Source of the DNA: Bacteroidales bacterium
Lineage (GTDB): Bacteria > Bacteroidota > Bacteroidia > Bacteroidales > VadinHA17
DNA length: 53,353 bases
Assembly: GCA_007132995.1 (NCBI GenBank)
Contig: SLNP01000004.1
Span: 1 to 53,353 of the forward strand
Direction: 5' to 3'
In this document: positions 17,985-26,713 of the stretch, piece by piece
Numbering within the stretch: position 1 is the first letter of the stretch
Layout of the letters: each line of letters begins with the position of its first letter
Translations under genes and position numbers: made by a program
The notes under the pieces: model-generated
Database searches by the model: none
Told to the model about the DNA's origin: nothing
What the model saw: the letters and a program-made list of their open reading frames with translations, nothing else

Positions 17985-17992
17985 CAAAAGTA
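17985..17992 (-). promoter_or_regulatory. -7 element for the ychF gene
   Basis: Minus strand TACTTTTG, an exact -7 match 23 bases before the start codon. No clear -33 TTG at the usual distance. An inverted repeat (CCGGTAAA/TTTACCGG, about 18035-18073) lies further upstream in the divergent region. Confidence 0.42.
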
Positions 17993-18261
17993 CAAAAAGA
18001 GTTGAACTACCCTCTCCCGGATTGAGGCAGGGTGGCCGGTAAATGGTAATAGCGCTATACCGCAGCTGTTTACCGGATCAGCAAAATAGGTGTGGCGACA
18101 AACCGGTGTTACCGGTGAAGCTGCATAGTAAAATGTCGATTTGAATCCCTTTATGATCTGCCGGATATATAGCACGGTAACAGAGCCGCTCTGACAAAGA
18201 TATTATCCGGTAATACAAAAAGGCTTAAATTCGCACCTGAACGAAACCATGAAGAGATCAT

Positions 18262-18801
18262 ATGCCGGAACATAGTGACAAGGAGTTACTGGCCTTATGC
18301 CGAATGAGCCCTGAGGCAGGCTTCACCGCCCTTGTAGAGCAATACAGCAGAAGGATATACTGGCATGTCAGGCGTATGGTGGTATCACACGAAGATAGTG
18401 ATGACATTGTTCAAAACACTTTTCTGAAATGCTGGATGGCACTGAAGGGATTCAGGGGTGAGAGTTCACTATCCACATGGCTCTACACAATAGCTACAAA
18501 TGATGCTCTGATGGTTCTCAGAAAGAGGAAGTCGGCAATCAGGACCGACCCTGATGATATTGGCAGCCTTCTGGCCTCGCTCCCGGAAGGCGACACCTGG
18601 TTTGATGGTGACGATGCCCAAATGCGGTTTCAGGATGCCATACTCCGGTTACCGGAGAAGCAGAGGCTGGTCTTCCTGCTCCGCTATTATGATGATATGC
18701 CCTACAGCGAAATAGCTGTTATAACAGGAACATCAGAAGGGGCCCTGAAATCATCTTATCATCATGCCGTAAAAAAGGTAGAGAAATTTTTGTCAGAATA
18801 G
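18262..18801 (+). CDS. ECF-type RNA polymerase sigma factor
   Basis: 179 residues with only regions 2 and 4, the mark of an extracytoplasmic-function sigma factor. Region 2 shows DDIVQNTFLKCWMALKGF and STWLYTIATNDAL (-10 recognition); region 4 shows LPEKQRLVFLLRYYDDMPYS and the helix-turn-helix around SEIAVITGTSEGALKSS. It would direct transcription of an envelope-related regulon. The two genes that follow (a single-pass protein and a small periplasmic protein) fit the common sigma / membrane regulator / Spy-like arrangement. A near match to the -7 box (TAAATTCG, 18226-18233) lies 28 bases before the start. Confidence 0.92.
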   Translation: MPEHSDKELLALCRMSPEAGFTALVEQYSRRIYWHVRRMVVSHEDSDDIVQNTFLKCWMALKGFRGESSLSTWLYTIATNDALMVLRKRKSAIRTDPDDIGSLLASLPEGDTWFDGDDAQMRFQDAILRLPEKQRLVFLLRYYDDMPYSEIAVITGTSEGALKSSYHHAVKKVEKFLSE

Positions 18802-18898
18802 TTAAACCTTCCCACTTCTGATGCATCAAAGTATTGTAAGTGCCGGGTGAGTCATCTCTTTTCCGGGCATAATATATTAGAACAAAAGAGATCATAGA

Positions 18899-19330
18899 GT
18901 GAGCAGCGAGAGATTCAACAGTGGTGGTAGCGACAACCCGTTCAGGGTTCCCGATCGCTATTTTGAAGAGCTTAACGAACATCTGGTATCTATTGGCGAC
19001 AAAGGTAGCGGGGAAGAGCATAATACACCCTTGAGGACAATGATTAAGCCTCTTTTGTCGCTTGCCGCAGTAATAGCCGCGGTTGCGGTTATAACACTGG
19101 CAGTTATTCAGATCGTACCCCAGCCGGCAGAGAGGGAGGCAGACCTATATTATGAACCCACCCATTGGCTTCTCAATGAGATTGAAATAGAGCATATTAT
19201 AGAGGCAGTCTTATCAGAACCAGAGATATCTGTAAGAGATGAGAGTACTATTCAGGAAGAGTTGGAGCAGTTCCTCATAAACTCAGAGATAACCGTTTAT
19301 GAGATTGTTTTTGCCTTCACCGATTATTAG
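18899..19330 (+). CDS. Small single-pass membrane protein, possible anti-sigma factor
   Basis: 143 residues from GTG. A polar cytoplasmic N-terminus (about 1-57, with NPFRVPDRYFEELNEHL) leads a single membrane helix (about 58-80) and an acidic periplasmic tail. I find no zinc-binding anti-sigma motif, so its role is inferred only from position between an ECF sigma gene and a Spy-like gene. The N-terminal text, beginning with the sequence after NPF and VPxxYFE, is common in Bacteroidota proteins placed right after ECF sigma genes. It starts 97 bases after the sigma gene. Confidence 0.72.
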   Translation: MSSERFNSGGSDNPFRVPDRYFEELNEHLVSIGDKGSGEEHNTPLRTMIKPLLSLAAVIAAVAVITLAVIQIVPQPAEREADLYYEPTHWLLNEIEIEHIIEAVLSEPEISVRDESTIQEELEQFLINSEITVYEIVFAFTDY

Positions 19331-19413
19331 ACAGCATAGCGAAGACTCCCATGGCAAGTGATTTATGGCCAGGCGGATATCAGTGCAAATTTTTTAAACA
19401 AAAACAGAGAGTT

Positions 19414-19896
19414 ATGGCAAAAGTATTAATAGCGTTGCTGCTGCTTGTTCTGACAACTGAGCAGGCAGTGGCCCAGCAGCAGAGCGAGGCTGAGCGCATA
19501 GCGGCCCGCAGAATAGCCTTTTTTACAAGGCATATTGAGTTAACAGAGAGTGAGGCAATAAGATTCTGGCCGGCATACAATGAGTATGAGAATCAAAGAA
19601 ACATGATTCAGCAGGAGAGGTTTCGCCTCTTAAGGGAGCTCAGGCAGAATGAGCGTAACCTCAGCGACGACGAGTTAAAAGAGGGTGCCGACCGGCTTAT
19701 TGGGTTCAGGCTTCGTGAGGCTAAACTCAGTGGGGAGTTGCATGAGCGGCTCGCATCGATCCTGCCCCCTCTTAAAGTAGTAAGGTTTTATCAGGCAGAG
19801 AACATGTTTCGTAATCAGCTGCTCAACGAGTTGAGAGATGGTCGTCGCGGGACTCCACCACCTTCTGCCGGAGCCAGAATAAATCTGAAGAGGTAG
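19414..19896 (+). CDS. Periplasmic Spy/CpxP-like helical protein
   Basis: 160 residues from ATG 19414, chosen because the signal peptide (MAKVLIALLLLVL to AVAQQ) begins there; the longer open frame adds 21 unrelated residues. The mature part is almost all helix, with the pattern RIAFFTRHIELTESEAIRFWPAYNEYENQR and later IGFRLREAKLSGELHERL, resembling small periplasmic sensors or chaperones that accompany ECF sigma factors. It probably reports on envelope state to the sigma/regulator pair upstream. I see no metal-binding residues. The assignment is by context and composition. Confidence 0.8.
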   Translation: MAKVLIALLLLVLTTEQAVAQQQSEAERIAARRIAFFTRHIELTESEAIRFWPAYNEYENQRNMIQQERFRLLRELRQNERNLSDDELKEGADRLIGFRLREAKLSGELHERLASILPPLKVVRFYQAENMFRNQLLNELRDGRRGTPPPSAGARINLKR

Positions 19897-19933
19897 GCTA
19901 CCGGAGAGGATTCTGTTTGAGGTTGACGGCTGG

Positions 19934-21430
19934 CTACAGGAGAGATTTGAGCAGGAACTGGCGAGACTTCTCGATGTCTGTATACATTATTCTGTCGTCC
20001 TCCACAAATGGAACCTCCTTTCTGAATGATTCTATCACCGCTTCAATATGGTCTGACGACCTCAGGGGGCGTCTGAATTCAAGTGCCTGCGCTGCGGTAA
20101 GCAGTTCGATTGCCAGAATAGTTGAAAGGTTAGATGTTATCTGCAGTAGTCGTGTGGCGCCGTTGGCCCCCATGCTTACATGATCTTCCTGCTCATTTGA
20201 AGAGGGTATTGAGTCGACAGATGTGGGAGAGCATAGCTGCTTGTTACTGCTTACCAGCGATGCAGCGGTATATTGCGGAATCATAAAGCCACTGTTGAGT
20301 CCGGGGTTGGCAACAAGGAATTCAGGTAGATTCCGGTGTCCCGATATAAGACGGTAAACCCTTCTCTCCGATATGCTTCCAAGTTCGGCCAGAGCGGTTG
20401 CCAGATAGTCAAAAACAAGTGCCAGGGGCTGACCATGGAAATTACCCCCTGAGATAATCATATCGTCATCGGGGAAGAGGGTTGGATTATCAGTAACAGA
20501 GTTTATCTCCCTCTCAACAACAGCTACAGCATAATCTATAGCATCGGCTGTTGCACCATGAACCTGGGGTATGCATCTGAAAGAGTAGGGATCCTGTACA
20601 TGTCTCTTCTTTCTAACAGCTACTGCGCTTCCTCTGAGAATATCGAGAATATTTTCTGCAACCCGCTTCTGACCCTCATGTGCCCTTATGGCATGCAGCT
20701 GGCTGAAAAAGGGTTCAACTCTTCCGTCATAGCCTTCAAGTGAGATAGCGGCTATCAGGTCAGCAGCCTTTGCAAGATGGCGGGCCTGCTGCAGAGCCAC
20801 AACACCATGAGCGGTCATAAACTGTGTGCCGTTAAGAAGGGCCAGCCCCTCTTTCGACCGTAGGTCAGCCCCCTTTATACCTGCTATCTCAAAGGCCTCT
20901 GCCGACGGCATTCTCTCCCCCCGGAAAAAGACCTCTCCCATCCCCAGGAGTGGCAGTACCAGATGGGCAAGGGGTGCGAGATCTCCGGAGGCACCAAGAG
21001 AACCATATCTGAACAGAACCGGTGTTATACCGCTGTTGTACATATCGACAAGCGCTCTTACGGTCGATAGTTGTACCCCGGAATAGCCGAGACTCAGCCC
21101 ATGAATTTTCAGAATAACCATTATATCGACAACCTCCCTGTCAACCACCTCCCCGGTACCACAGGCATGCGACATAACAAGGTTCTTCTGGAGAGCTGCC
21201 AGCTGATCTTTATCTATGCTTTTGTTGTAGAGGGCTCCAAACCCTGTTGTAACACCATAAACAGGCTCCTGCTGCTGTTCAAGTTTCTTGTCAAGATATT
21301 CACGGCATCTCTCAACAAGCGAGGCAGACTGATCGGAAAGCTCAATTTTACAGCCTAAGCCCCTTACCTCAGCCAGTTGGTCTATCGTAAGATAGTTATT
21401 CGTTATTTTAAAGACTGGCACCATACTCAT
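19934..21430 (-). CDS. hutH: Histidine ammonia-lyase
   Basis: 498 residues of the aromatic amino acid lyase family. The MIO cofactor forms from Ala-Ser-Gly in GSLGASGDLAPLAHL. Other landmarks are VYGVTTGFG with the catalytic Tyr, LVMSHACGTGE with the active-site His, DPYSFRCIPQVHGA typical of histidine-specific members, and EQEDHVSMGANGA near the C-terminus. It removes ammonia from histidine to give urocanate. The usual partners hutU, hutI and the glutamate-forming enzyme are not in the window. The start codon lies inside the end of hisS (overlap about 23 bases), so the two are translated from one message. ATG 21430 and ATG 21424 are both possible starts. Confidence 0.92.
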   Translation of the reverse strand: MSMVPVFKITNNYLTIDQLAEVRGLGCKIELSDQSASLVERCREYLDKKLEQQQEPVYGVTTGFGALYNKSIDKDQLAALQKNLVMSHACGTGEVVDREVVDIMVILKIHGLSLGYSGVQLSTVRALVDMYNSGITPVLFRYGSLGASGDLAPLAHLVLPLLGMGEVFFRGERMPSAEAFEIAGIKGADLRSKEGLALLNGTQFMTAHGVVALQQARHLAKAADLIAAISLEGYDGRVEPFFSQLHAIRAHEGQKRVAENILDILRGSAVAVRKKRHVQDPYSFRCIPQVHGATADAIDYAVAVVEREINSVTDNPTLFPDDDMIISGGNFHGQPLALVFDYLATALAELGSISERRVYRLISGHRNLPEFLVANPGLNSGFMIPQYTAASLVSSNKQLCSPTSVDSIPSSNEQEDHVSMGANGATRLLQITSNLSTILAIELLTAAQALEFRRPLRSSDHIEAVIESFRKEVPFVEDDRIMYTDIEKSRQFLLKSLL

Positions 21431-22778
21431 CAATAAAAGAGTTAAGAGTCATATCTCTTTCACTGCCCGAATCCATCTCCTTAACCTTCACCTTGCCCGC
21501 AGCCATCTCATCTTCTCCGGCAACAATTATCCACGGAATCTTGTTTGCGTTTGCATAGCTGAACTGCTTTTTCAGCCTCACGCTGTCGGGGTATAGCTCG
21601 GAGCGTATTCCTGCCCTGCGCAGTGCAGCAACCACCCCGAGCGCATAGGGTGTGGTATCGCCTCCGAAGTTAACCACCAGAGCTGAGGTTCCTGTAAGCT
21701 TAGCCTGCGGAAAGAGGTCATTTTGCAACATCACATCATATATTCTGTCTGCTCCGAACGAAATACCGACCCCGGAGGTGTCGCTGAGCCCGAAAACACC
21801 GGTAAGATCATCATATCTGCCTCCACCGCAAATACTCCCTATATCTGAATCTTCAGCCTTTACCTCTATAATGGCCCCGGTATAGTAGTTAAGGCCCCTT
21901 GCCAGAGAGAGATCAAAAATAACACCATCGCTCTCCTTCTCTTTGAGGTAGCCAAGCAGTTCACTCATCTCCTCTACGCCTCTCATACCTGTCGCGGAGT
22001 TACTTAAAATCTCAGAAAGCCTCTCCATTTTATCGCTGTTTGAGCCGGTAAGCTCAAGAAGTGGCCTTATGACAGCTATCGAGCTCTCAGGAATACCTTT
22101 GGCGGTAAGGTTTTTTACAACCTCATTCATGCCGATCTTTCCGATCTTGTCAATCTCGGTGGTAATATCGGTGATTCTCTCCCCCACCCCGGCTACTTCG
22201 GCAATACCTGACAATAGTTTCCGGTTGTTAATCAATATCCTGTTGCTGACATTGAGGCGTGAGAAGACCTCTTTTATAATAAGAAGAAGCTCATACTCAT
22301 TCAGAAGAGAGTTGCTTCCTATAACATCGGCGTCACATTGGTAAAACTCGCGATACCTTCCCTTCTGCGGACGGTCAGCCCGCCATACCGGCTGTATCTG
22401 ATATCTCTTAAAAGGGAATTTGATCTTATTGCGGTGCTGTACCACAAACCGGGCGAATGGAACCGTAAGATCATAACGGAGACCTCTGTCACAGATCAGA
22501 GGGGCAAGTTCCGCACTACCCAACGACTCCATATTGGTAACCCCTACCGCGGAGAGGAAGTCTCCGGAGTTGACAATTTTGAAGAGCAACTTGTCTCCTT
22601 CATCGCCATACTTTCCCAGTAGGGTTGAGAGATTCTCCATAGCGGGTGTCTCTACAGGCTGATATCCGTAAAGGGTGTAGACCTCTCTGATGGTATCGAA
22701 AATAAAATTCCGTCTCTGCATTTCGACAGGAGAGAAATCTCTTGTACCCTTGGGTATAGATGGTGCTGGTATTGACAT
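21408..22778 (-). CDS. hisS: Histidyl-tRNA synthetase
   Basis: 456 residues, class II synthetase. Motif 1 lies near the start (IPKGTRDFSPVEMQRRNFIFD), motif 2 is around FPFKRYQIQPVWRADRPQKGRYREFYQCDADV, and motif 3 holds GGGRYDDLTGVFG and GVGISFGADRI; the histidine signature reads LARGLNYYTG. A C-terminal anticodon-binding domain follows. The open frame continues to a TTG at 22811, but that codon falls inside a -7 element, so ATG 22778 is preferred. It charges tRNA-His with histidine. hutH starts within its last codons. Confidence 0.95.
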   Translation of the reverse strand: MSIPAPSIPKGTRDFSPVEMQRRNFIFDTIREVYTLYGYQPVETPAMENLSTLLGKYGDEGDKLLFKIVNSGDFLSAVGVTNMESLGSAELAPLICDRGLRYDLTVPFARFVVQHRNKIKFPFKRYQIQPVWRADRPQKGRYREFYQCDADVIGSNSLLNEYELLLIIKEVFSRLNVSNRILINNRKLLSGIAEVAGVGERITDITTEIDKIGKIGMNEVVKNLTAKGIPESSIAVIRPLLELTGSNSDKMERLSEILSNSATGMRGVEEMSELLGYLKEKESDGVIFDLSLARGLNYYTGAIIEVKAEDSDIGSICGGGRYDDLTGVFGLSDTSGVGISFGADRIYDVMLQNDLFPQAKLTGTSALVVNFGGDTTPYALGVVAALRRAGIRSELYPDSVRLKKQFSYANANKIPWIIVAGEDEMAAGKVKVKEMDSGSERDMTLNSFIDEYGASL

Positions 22779-22808
22779 TGGGATTGAAATGTATTGATTT
22801 GCTTGTGG

Positions 22809-22816
22809 CAAAAATA
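22809..22816 (-). promoter_or_regulatory. -7 element for hisS-hutH
   Basis: Minus strand TATTTTTG, exact -7 consensus 30 bases before ATG 22778. A TTG at 22831-22833 is only 14 bases upstream, shorter than usual. Its position argues against the TTG start at 22811. Confidence 0.42.
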
Positions 22817-23006
22817 ATAAAATACCGGTTCAACTACATCACCTCTCAGCCAATGGGCTAATCTGTCACTGTGCCCTGCAGGCAGGTCAGGCATGTAGCA
22901 GAGTATTCACTAAAGAGGGCCATGAGCGCAAAGGCCACTGATGTGAAGTGAACCGCAAAGACCACCGGGGTGGGTGGGCTGCCGGTAGGGGCAGAACAGG
23001 CAGTGG

Positions 23007-23366
23007 TTATTGAAGAAAGGGTATAGAGAGAGGGTATCTGAACAGTTGTCCTTTGGCAGCCTTTACCGAAGCCATTGTAAGCACCACAATATTGAATATC
23101 AGAATCATCGCAATAATCAGAATACCAATCCTTATAAATACCAGAGGAATTGTCAAAATAATATAGAGGTGTATTGAGATCTGGTGGTTAATAGATGCCA
23201 TACCATTTACATTGACCCATTCTGACTCATCTTTTTTAAGCAGCCACAGAATTAGAGGCAGTATCAGTCCACCTCCTATCGGAATAACAAACATTGCAAA
23301 TCCGGCCAGGTGAAGGAAAAGCCCCCACTCTCTTTCCCAGCCGCTGGCTTTTTCAATATTGGGCAT
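23007..23366 (-). CDS. DUF4870-type small membrane protein
   Basis: 119 residues. A short N-terminus with ERLW-like text (WEREWGLFLHLAGF) leads two to three membrane segments: LAGFAMFVIPIGGGLILPLILWLL, then IHLYIILTIPLVFIRIGILIIAMI merging with ILIFNIVVLTM. WVNVNGMASINHQIS between them corresponds to the family's conserved NxQ-like turn. DUF4870 proteins are small Tic20-like membrane proteins of unknown role. It is followed on the same strand side by no close partner; the 196 bases separating it from hisS hold nothing I recognise. Confidence 0.8.
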   Translation of the reverse strand: MPNIEKASGWEREWGLFLHLAGFAMFVIPIGGGLILPLILWLLKKDESEWVNVNGMASINHQISIHLYIILTIPLVFIRIGILIIAMILIFNIVVLTMASVKAAKGQLFRYPLSIPFLQ

Positions 23367-23418
23367 ATCTATACTGTCTCTTTATTTATAAAGACTGCCG
23401 GTCTGCCCCGGTGTTGCA

Positions 23419-24273
23419 TCAGAAGCGCGACATTCTCCTGAGGTCAGCACGGAGGAATCCGTTAGGAGACCTTCTGTTAATACGGTGCTCATTATGGTAA
23501 TATATCTTGGCATCCTCTGTCGAAATAAGCATTTTGAATACATATGCGCCATTGAGTTCGCCCGGAGGGCCTACCTTATGCAGAATCAATGTATTGGGGC
23601 GTCTTTCGGCAACAGCCTCTATAATTTCATCTTCCGATACAAGCCTGAACTCTCCGTCGTAATGGTCTGCTATAGCCGCTTCTGTGCGAAGCGACTCCGC
23701 CATATCTTCTGCCCTTGCCAGTATGGTCTTTCCCTCTATTTCAGGAACATATTTGTTATAATAGCGGAGGAACCTCACTCCCGGGCTGGAGCTGTTCTCC
23801 ATCACCACCCTGGCATGCTTCTGCATAAAGAGCAGTATCAGACCAAGTTTATACTGATAGTCAATTTCATCCTCATCACCGCCTGCGAAAGCCAGAGGTA
23901 TTGCAGCGAACTCAGGCATATCATCGATATGCCTCACCTCTTTCCCGAGCAGAAGATTTAGAAAAGAGTATGAGGCGCCTGACCTGTCGCGCTGGTAAGT
24001 TGTCTCAGTTACAACGAGAAAAGAGTATGAGGGATCGTTCATGCGCTCATTAAACTCGTTTACAGAGATAAATTCAAATGGTGTTATGGTCCAGTAATTC
24101 TCAACAGCCTCCCTTATAGCGGGATTAAAGGGCGAAAAGGAACTTGCATCGAGTACGATGCCCGTTTTCGAATTGAGTAGCATTCTCCCCTCCTCTTCTG
24201 TTGGAAAGGTTCCCTGGCCGGCAAGGGCGGCCGATATCACAAGTGCTGTTAAAGCCAGTAATAGTTTTTTCAT
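23419..24273 (-). CDS. Secreted protein of unknown function
   Basis: 284 residues from ATG 24273. The signal peptide (MKKLLLALTALVISAALAGQ) sets the start; the longer frame adds four residues. The mature protein has mixed helix and strand with no cysteines and no motif I recognise. Recurring text such as YWTITPFEFISVNEFNERM and LNGAYVFKMLISTEDAKIYYH suggests a folded periplasmic domain conserved in Bacteroidota rather than a repeat protein. It lies between a DUF4870 gene and another secreted unknown on the same strand; its promoter at 24340-24370 is well formed, so it can be expressed on its own. Confidence 0.72.
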   Translation of the reverse strand: MKKLLLALTALVISAALAGQGTFPTEEEGRMLLNSKTGIVLDASSFSPFNPAIREAVENYWTITPFEFISVNEFNERMNDPSYSFLVVTETTYQRDRSGASYSFLNLLLGKEVRHIDDMPEFAAIPLAFAGGDEDEIDYQYKLGLILLFMQKHARVVMENSSSPGVRFLRYYNKYVPEIEGKTILARAEDMAESLRTEAAIADHYDGEFRLVSEDEIIEAVAERRPNTLILHKVGPPGELNGAYVFKMLISTEDAKIYYHNEHRINRRSPNGFLRADLRRMSRF

Positions 24274-24339
24274 CAGAGATTGCAAGTTTAATTGTAACTA
24301 TCTATTCCGGGAAGCAGGCGGGGCCTGACGCTCTGCCTG

Positions 24340-24370
24340 CAAATGTAGTTTTTCAATATGATTAAAACAA
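24340..24370 (-). promoter_or_regulatory. Promoter of the 284-residue secreted protein
   Basis: Minus strand: TTG at 24368-24370, a 20-base spacer and TACATTTG at 24340-24347, full consensus. The predicted start is about 60 bases before the start codon. Confidence 0.56.
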
Positions 24371-24390
24371 TCACTATTACAAGGGACGGC

Positions 24391-25155
24391 TCAATGGTCT
24401 CTCTGCTTCCCCCCGGGAATAAACAGAGGATTTCTCTCATTAAAGCGTCTCACATAGACAAACATCAATTGCCGCTGCCGTCTCCGCCTGAGATTTACAT
24501 ACTCTTCGTGCAGTTCAGGATCACTTCTAAGCAGTATCTCAACATTTTTTGGCTCATATTCAAGCACATTCCCAGATTCGAAGTCAATAAGAAACTGCCG
24601 CAGCTCTTTCCTTGGCGGCTGCACAGGCATCATCACTCCATAGGGAGAGTAGTGATATGATCTGCCCCATATTGGTGAAACTCCATATCCATGCGTGGGG
24701 TAGATGTGCGACGGATGGGTGCCGGCATAGCGTGGGTCAAATGCAGTAATATCAGCAACAAAGTGACATATATTACCTATAAAAGTGACCCTGTTAAACT
24801 CCTCTTCAACCCTTATATAGAGGAACCCGTTACTGGCAAAGCCCCATATCTCCGACTTCCTTACCTCCTGCCTCACTCCCATCTCATCGTAGAAGAAGAT
24901 ATGGTCGCCTGCAAGTACAGTATTGAAAAAGTCTCTCGAGTTATAGGGGGCAGAGGTCAAAATTCTTGCCTTCGGAACAGGATCGTTATCTCTTACAGCG
25001 TCAAAGTCAAGATATATGCCATCAGTAAACCGGAAGCCGGGTTCATACAAAACCTTCCCCTCCGGGGGCGTCTGCCCCTCAATGCCACCCAGACAAATAA
25101 CAAGAGGCAAAAGAATAGTAGCTGCTCTTCTCAAAATATGGTACATCTCTCTCAT
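24391..25155 (-). CDS. Secreted protein of unknown function
   Basis: 254 residues from ATG 25155 (ATG 25146 is also possible). The signal peptide covers about residues 1-27 (HILRRAATILLPLVICLGGIEGQ). The mature part is rich in aromatic residues and contains THPSHIYPTHGYGVSPIWGRSYHY and a basic C-terminal run (NLRRRRQRQLMF). No known domain is recognised. Phrases such as IWGFASNGFLYIRVEEEFNRVTFIGNICHF suggest a single beta-rich domain. It is divergent from a hybrid sensor protein, with matching -7 boxes for both in the shared upstream region. Confidence 0.7.
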   Translation of the reverse strand: MREMYHILRRAATILLPLVICLGGIEGQTPPEGKVLYEPGFRFTDGIYLDFDAVRDNDPVPKARILTSAPYNSRDFFNTVLAGDHIFFYDEMGVRQEVRKSEIWGFASNGFLYIRVEEEFNRVTFIGNICHFVADITAFDPRYAGTHPSHIYPTHGYGVSPIWGRSYHYSPYGVMMPVQPPRKELRQFLIDFESGNVLEYEPKNVEILLRSDPELHEEYVNLRRRRQRQLMFVYVRRFNERNPLFIPGGKQRDH

Positions 25156-25217
25156 ATATAGAGGCGGGATTCTGCCAGGCTTACTCAAAGGCGCATCAAA
25201 AATTGTACCGTCACAAA

Positions 25218-25225
25218 CAAATATA
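25218..25225 (-). promoter_or_regulatory. -7 element for the 254-residue secreted protein
   Basis: Minus strand TATATTTG, exact -7 consensus, 63 bases before ATG 25155. No -33 TTG is seen at the proper distance. Confidence 0.4.
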
Positions 25226-25278
25226 CTCTATTAACTGCCATAATGGCCTATGTCAACCATCTTTTTGAGAGATTTATG

Positions 25279-25286
25279 TATTTTTG
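25279..25286 (+). promoter_or_regulatory. -7 element for the hybrid sensor gene
   Basis: TATTTTTG, exact -7 consensus, 32 bases before ATG 25318. This placement would exclude the two upstream in-frame ATGs (25243 and 25276) as starts. The -33 region is not clear. Confidence 0.36.
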
Positions 25287-25317
25287 GAAATCCAATACAT
25301 TTAAAGAGGAGTGTCAT

Positions 25318-26670
25318 ATGGAGATCAGGTCAGATTCAACAGAGAAAAGAAGGGGTGAGGCAGAGTACTTTAGCAGAACAGCCCCCTCCGGAGTATCTGC
25401 TCTCTTATGGCTGGTATCTGCCATACTGCTGGTGGCTTCCATTTCGCTTCTTATTACCGGCTTCATGCATTGGGGGTTACCTCTGCTTATTCTTGCCAAC
25501 GCCCTAACAATATATCTCATAGCCAGGGTAATCAGGGCCAACAAAAAAATGCACAAGAGCCTCAATGACATGGTGATTATTACTGATTTTCAGAGAGATA
25601 TTATCAGGAACTTCTCTCACAAAATCAGAGAACCCCTTAATGACATCGCCATTATTGGTAATCTTCTCTCAGGCAGTGGCAGTAAATTGAACCAGAAAGA
25701 TCTTATTGACAGTCTTGTTGCATCGACTAACAATATGGTCACCACCATAAATGAGTTGCCGATGCAGAGTGCGGCGACCCCATTCACCGAGAAGAGGCGA
25801 CAGATAATGTTCAATCTCAACTCAACAGTCAGGAACACAATAGAGCTATTCCAGATGAAAGGTCATGAGGGTCTGACAGTAAGGTTTCTGCCAGAGTCAC
25901 CTGAAGAGCTCAACATAATTGGCGACCCTATTCTATTAAAACAGATAGTTATTGATCTTCTCAATACAGCAGCGAAAAAACAGAACGGAGAGAGGCGTAC
26001 CATAACAATGAAGGCAGAGGCGGTATATGATGGTGATGCCATGGTTCCGGTTACCATATCTGTCAGCGGACCCAAAGGGGCTCTTGCCGATCTTGGTGAG
26101 AGAAGATCGCCTACCCTGGCATTGAGGCTTATAACCCAATCGTCGGGCAGCCACAACTACAGTAAAGAGCGTGGCAAATCGGTTTTCTCATTCACACTGC
26201 ATTTCAAAGAGGCATCTGACAGATCTGACAGATCTGGTACGGGGAGTTCAACCCGTATAGTTGAACTCAGAAGAGACAATATGCCGAAGAGAAAGAGTCT
26301 CAAAGAGACAGACATACTCCTTGTTGAAGATAACGAGATAAACCGCAAAATTACCCTGCTCACACTTAAACCTCTTGTAAAACGCATTGACACTGCGGTA
26401 AACGGCAGGGAGGCTCTTGACATGATGGCCACTTCAAACTACGATGTTGTGCTGATGGATATCCAGATGCCTGTAATGAACGGCCTGGTAGCAACAGAGA
26501 AGATACGCTCCCTTGAAAACAGCATCCACAGCGGAGTACCTATCATTGCTATTACAGCCAATGCTATGCTTGGAGACAGAGAGAGATGCATAGCTGCCGG
26601 AATGGATGCCTATATAAGCAAGCCTTTTCAGCCTGCACAGCTGATTGATACCATCAAGAGGTTCCTGTAG
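25318..26670 (+). CDS. Hybrid sensor histidine kinase with degenerate ATP-binding domain
   Basis: 450 residues from ATG 25318. Two adjacent membrane helices (about 24-68) with almost no periplasmic loop lead a HisKA-like dimerisation helix with His101 in NFSHKIREPLNDI. The following catalytic domain is damaged: the N-box reads DLLNTAAKKQ where Asn is expected before Ala, and the usual DxGxG lid is replaced by SGPKGALADLG. The C-terminal receiver domain is intact, with VEDNEINR, phospho-acceptor Asp381 in LMDIQMPVMNG, AITANAM and the conserved Lys in YISKPF. It may receive phosphate from another kinase rather than make its own. There is no DNA-binding domain. Confidence 0.85.
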   Translation: MEIRSDSTEKRRGEAEYFSRTAPSGVSALLWLVSAILLVASISLLITGFMHWGLPLLILANALTIYLIARVIRANKKMHKSLNDMVIITDFQRDIIRNFSHKIREPLNDIAIIGNLLSGSGSKLNQKDLIDSLVASTNNMVTTINELPMQSAATPFTEKRRQIMFNLNSTVRNTIELFQMKGHEGLTVRFLPESPEELNIIGDPILLKQIVIDLLNTAAKKQNGERRTITMKAEAVYDGDAMVPVTISVSGPKGALADLGERRSPTLALRLITQSSGSHNYSKERGKSVFSFTLHFKEASDRSDRSGTGSSTRIVELRRDNMPKRKSLKETDILLVEDNEINRKITLLTLKPLVKRIDTAVNGREALDMMATSNYDVVLMDIQMPVMNGLVATEKIRSLENSIHSGVPIIAITANAMLGDRERCIAAGMDAYISKPFQPAQLIDTIKRFL

Positions 26671-26713
26671 TAGTTTCGACCGGGCTGCTTTTTGCCTCCC
26701 TCTGCGCCGGCTA

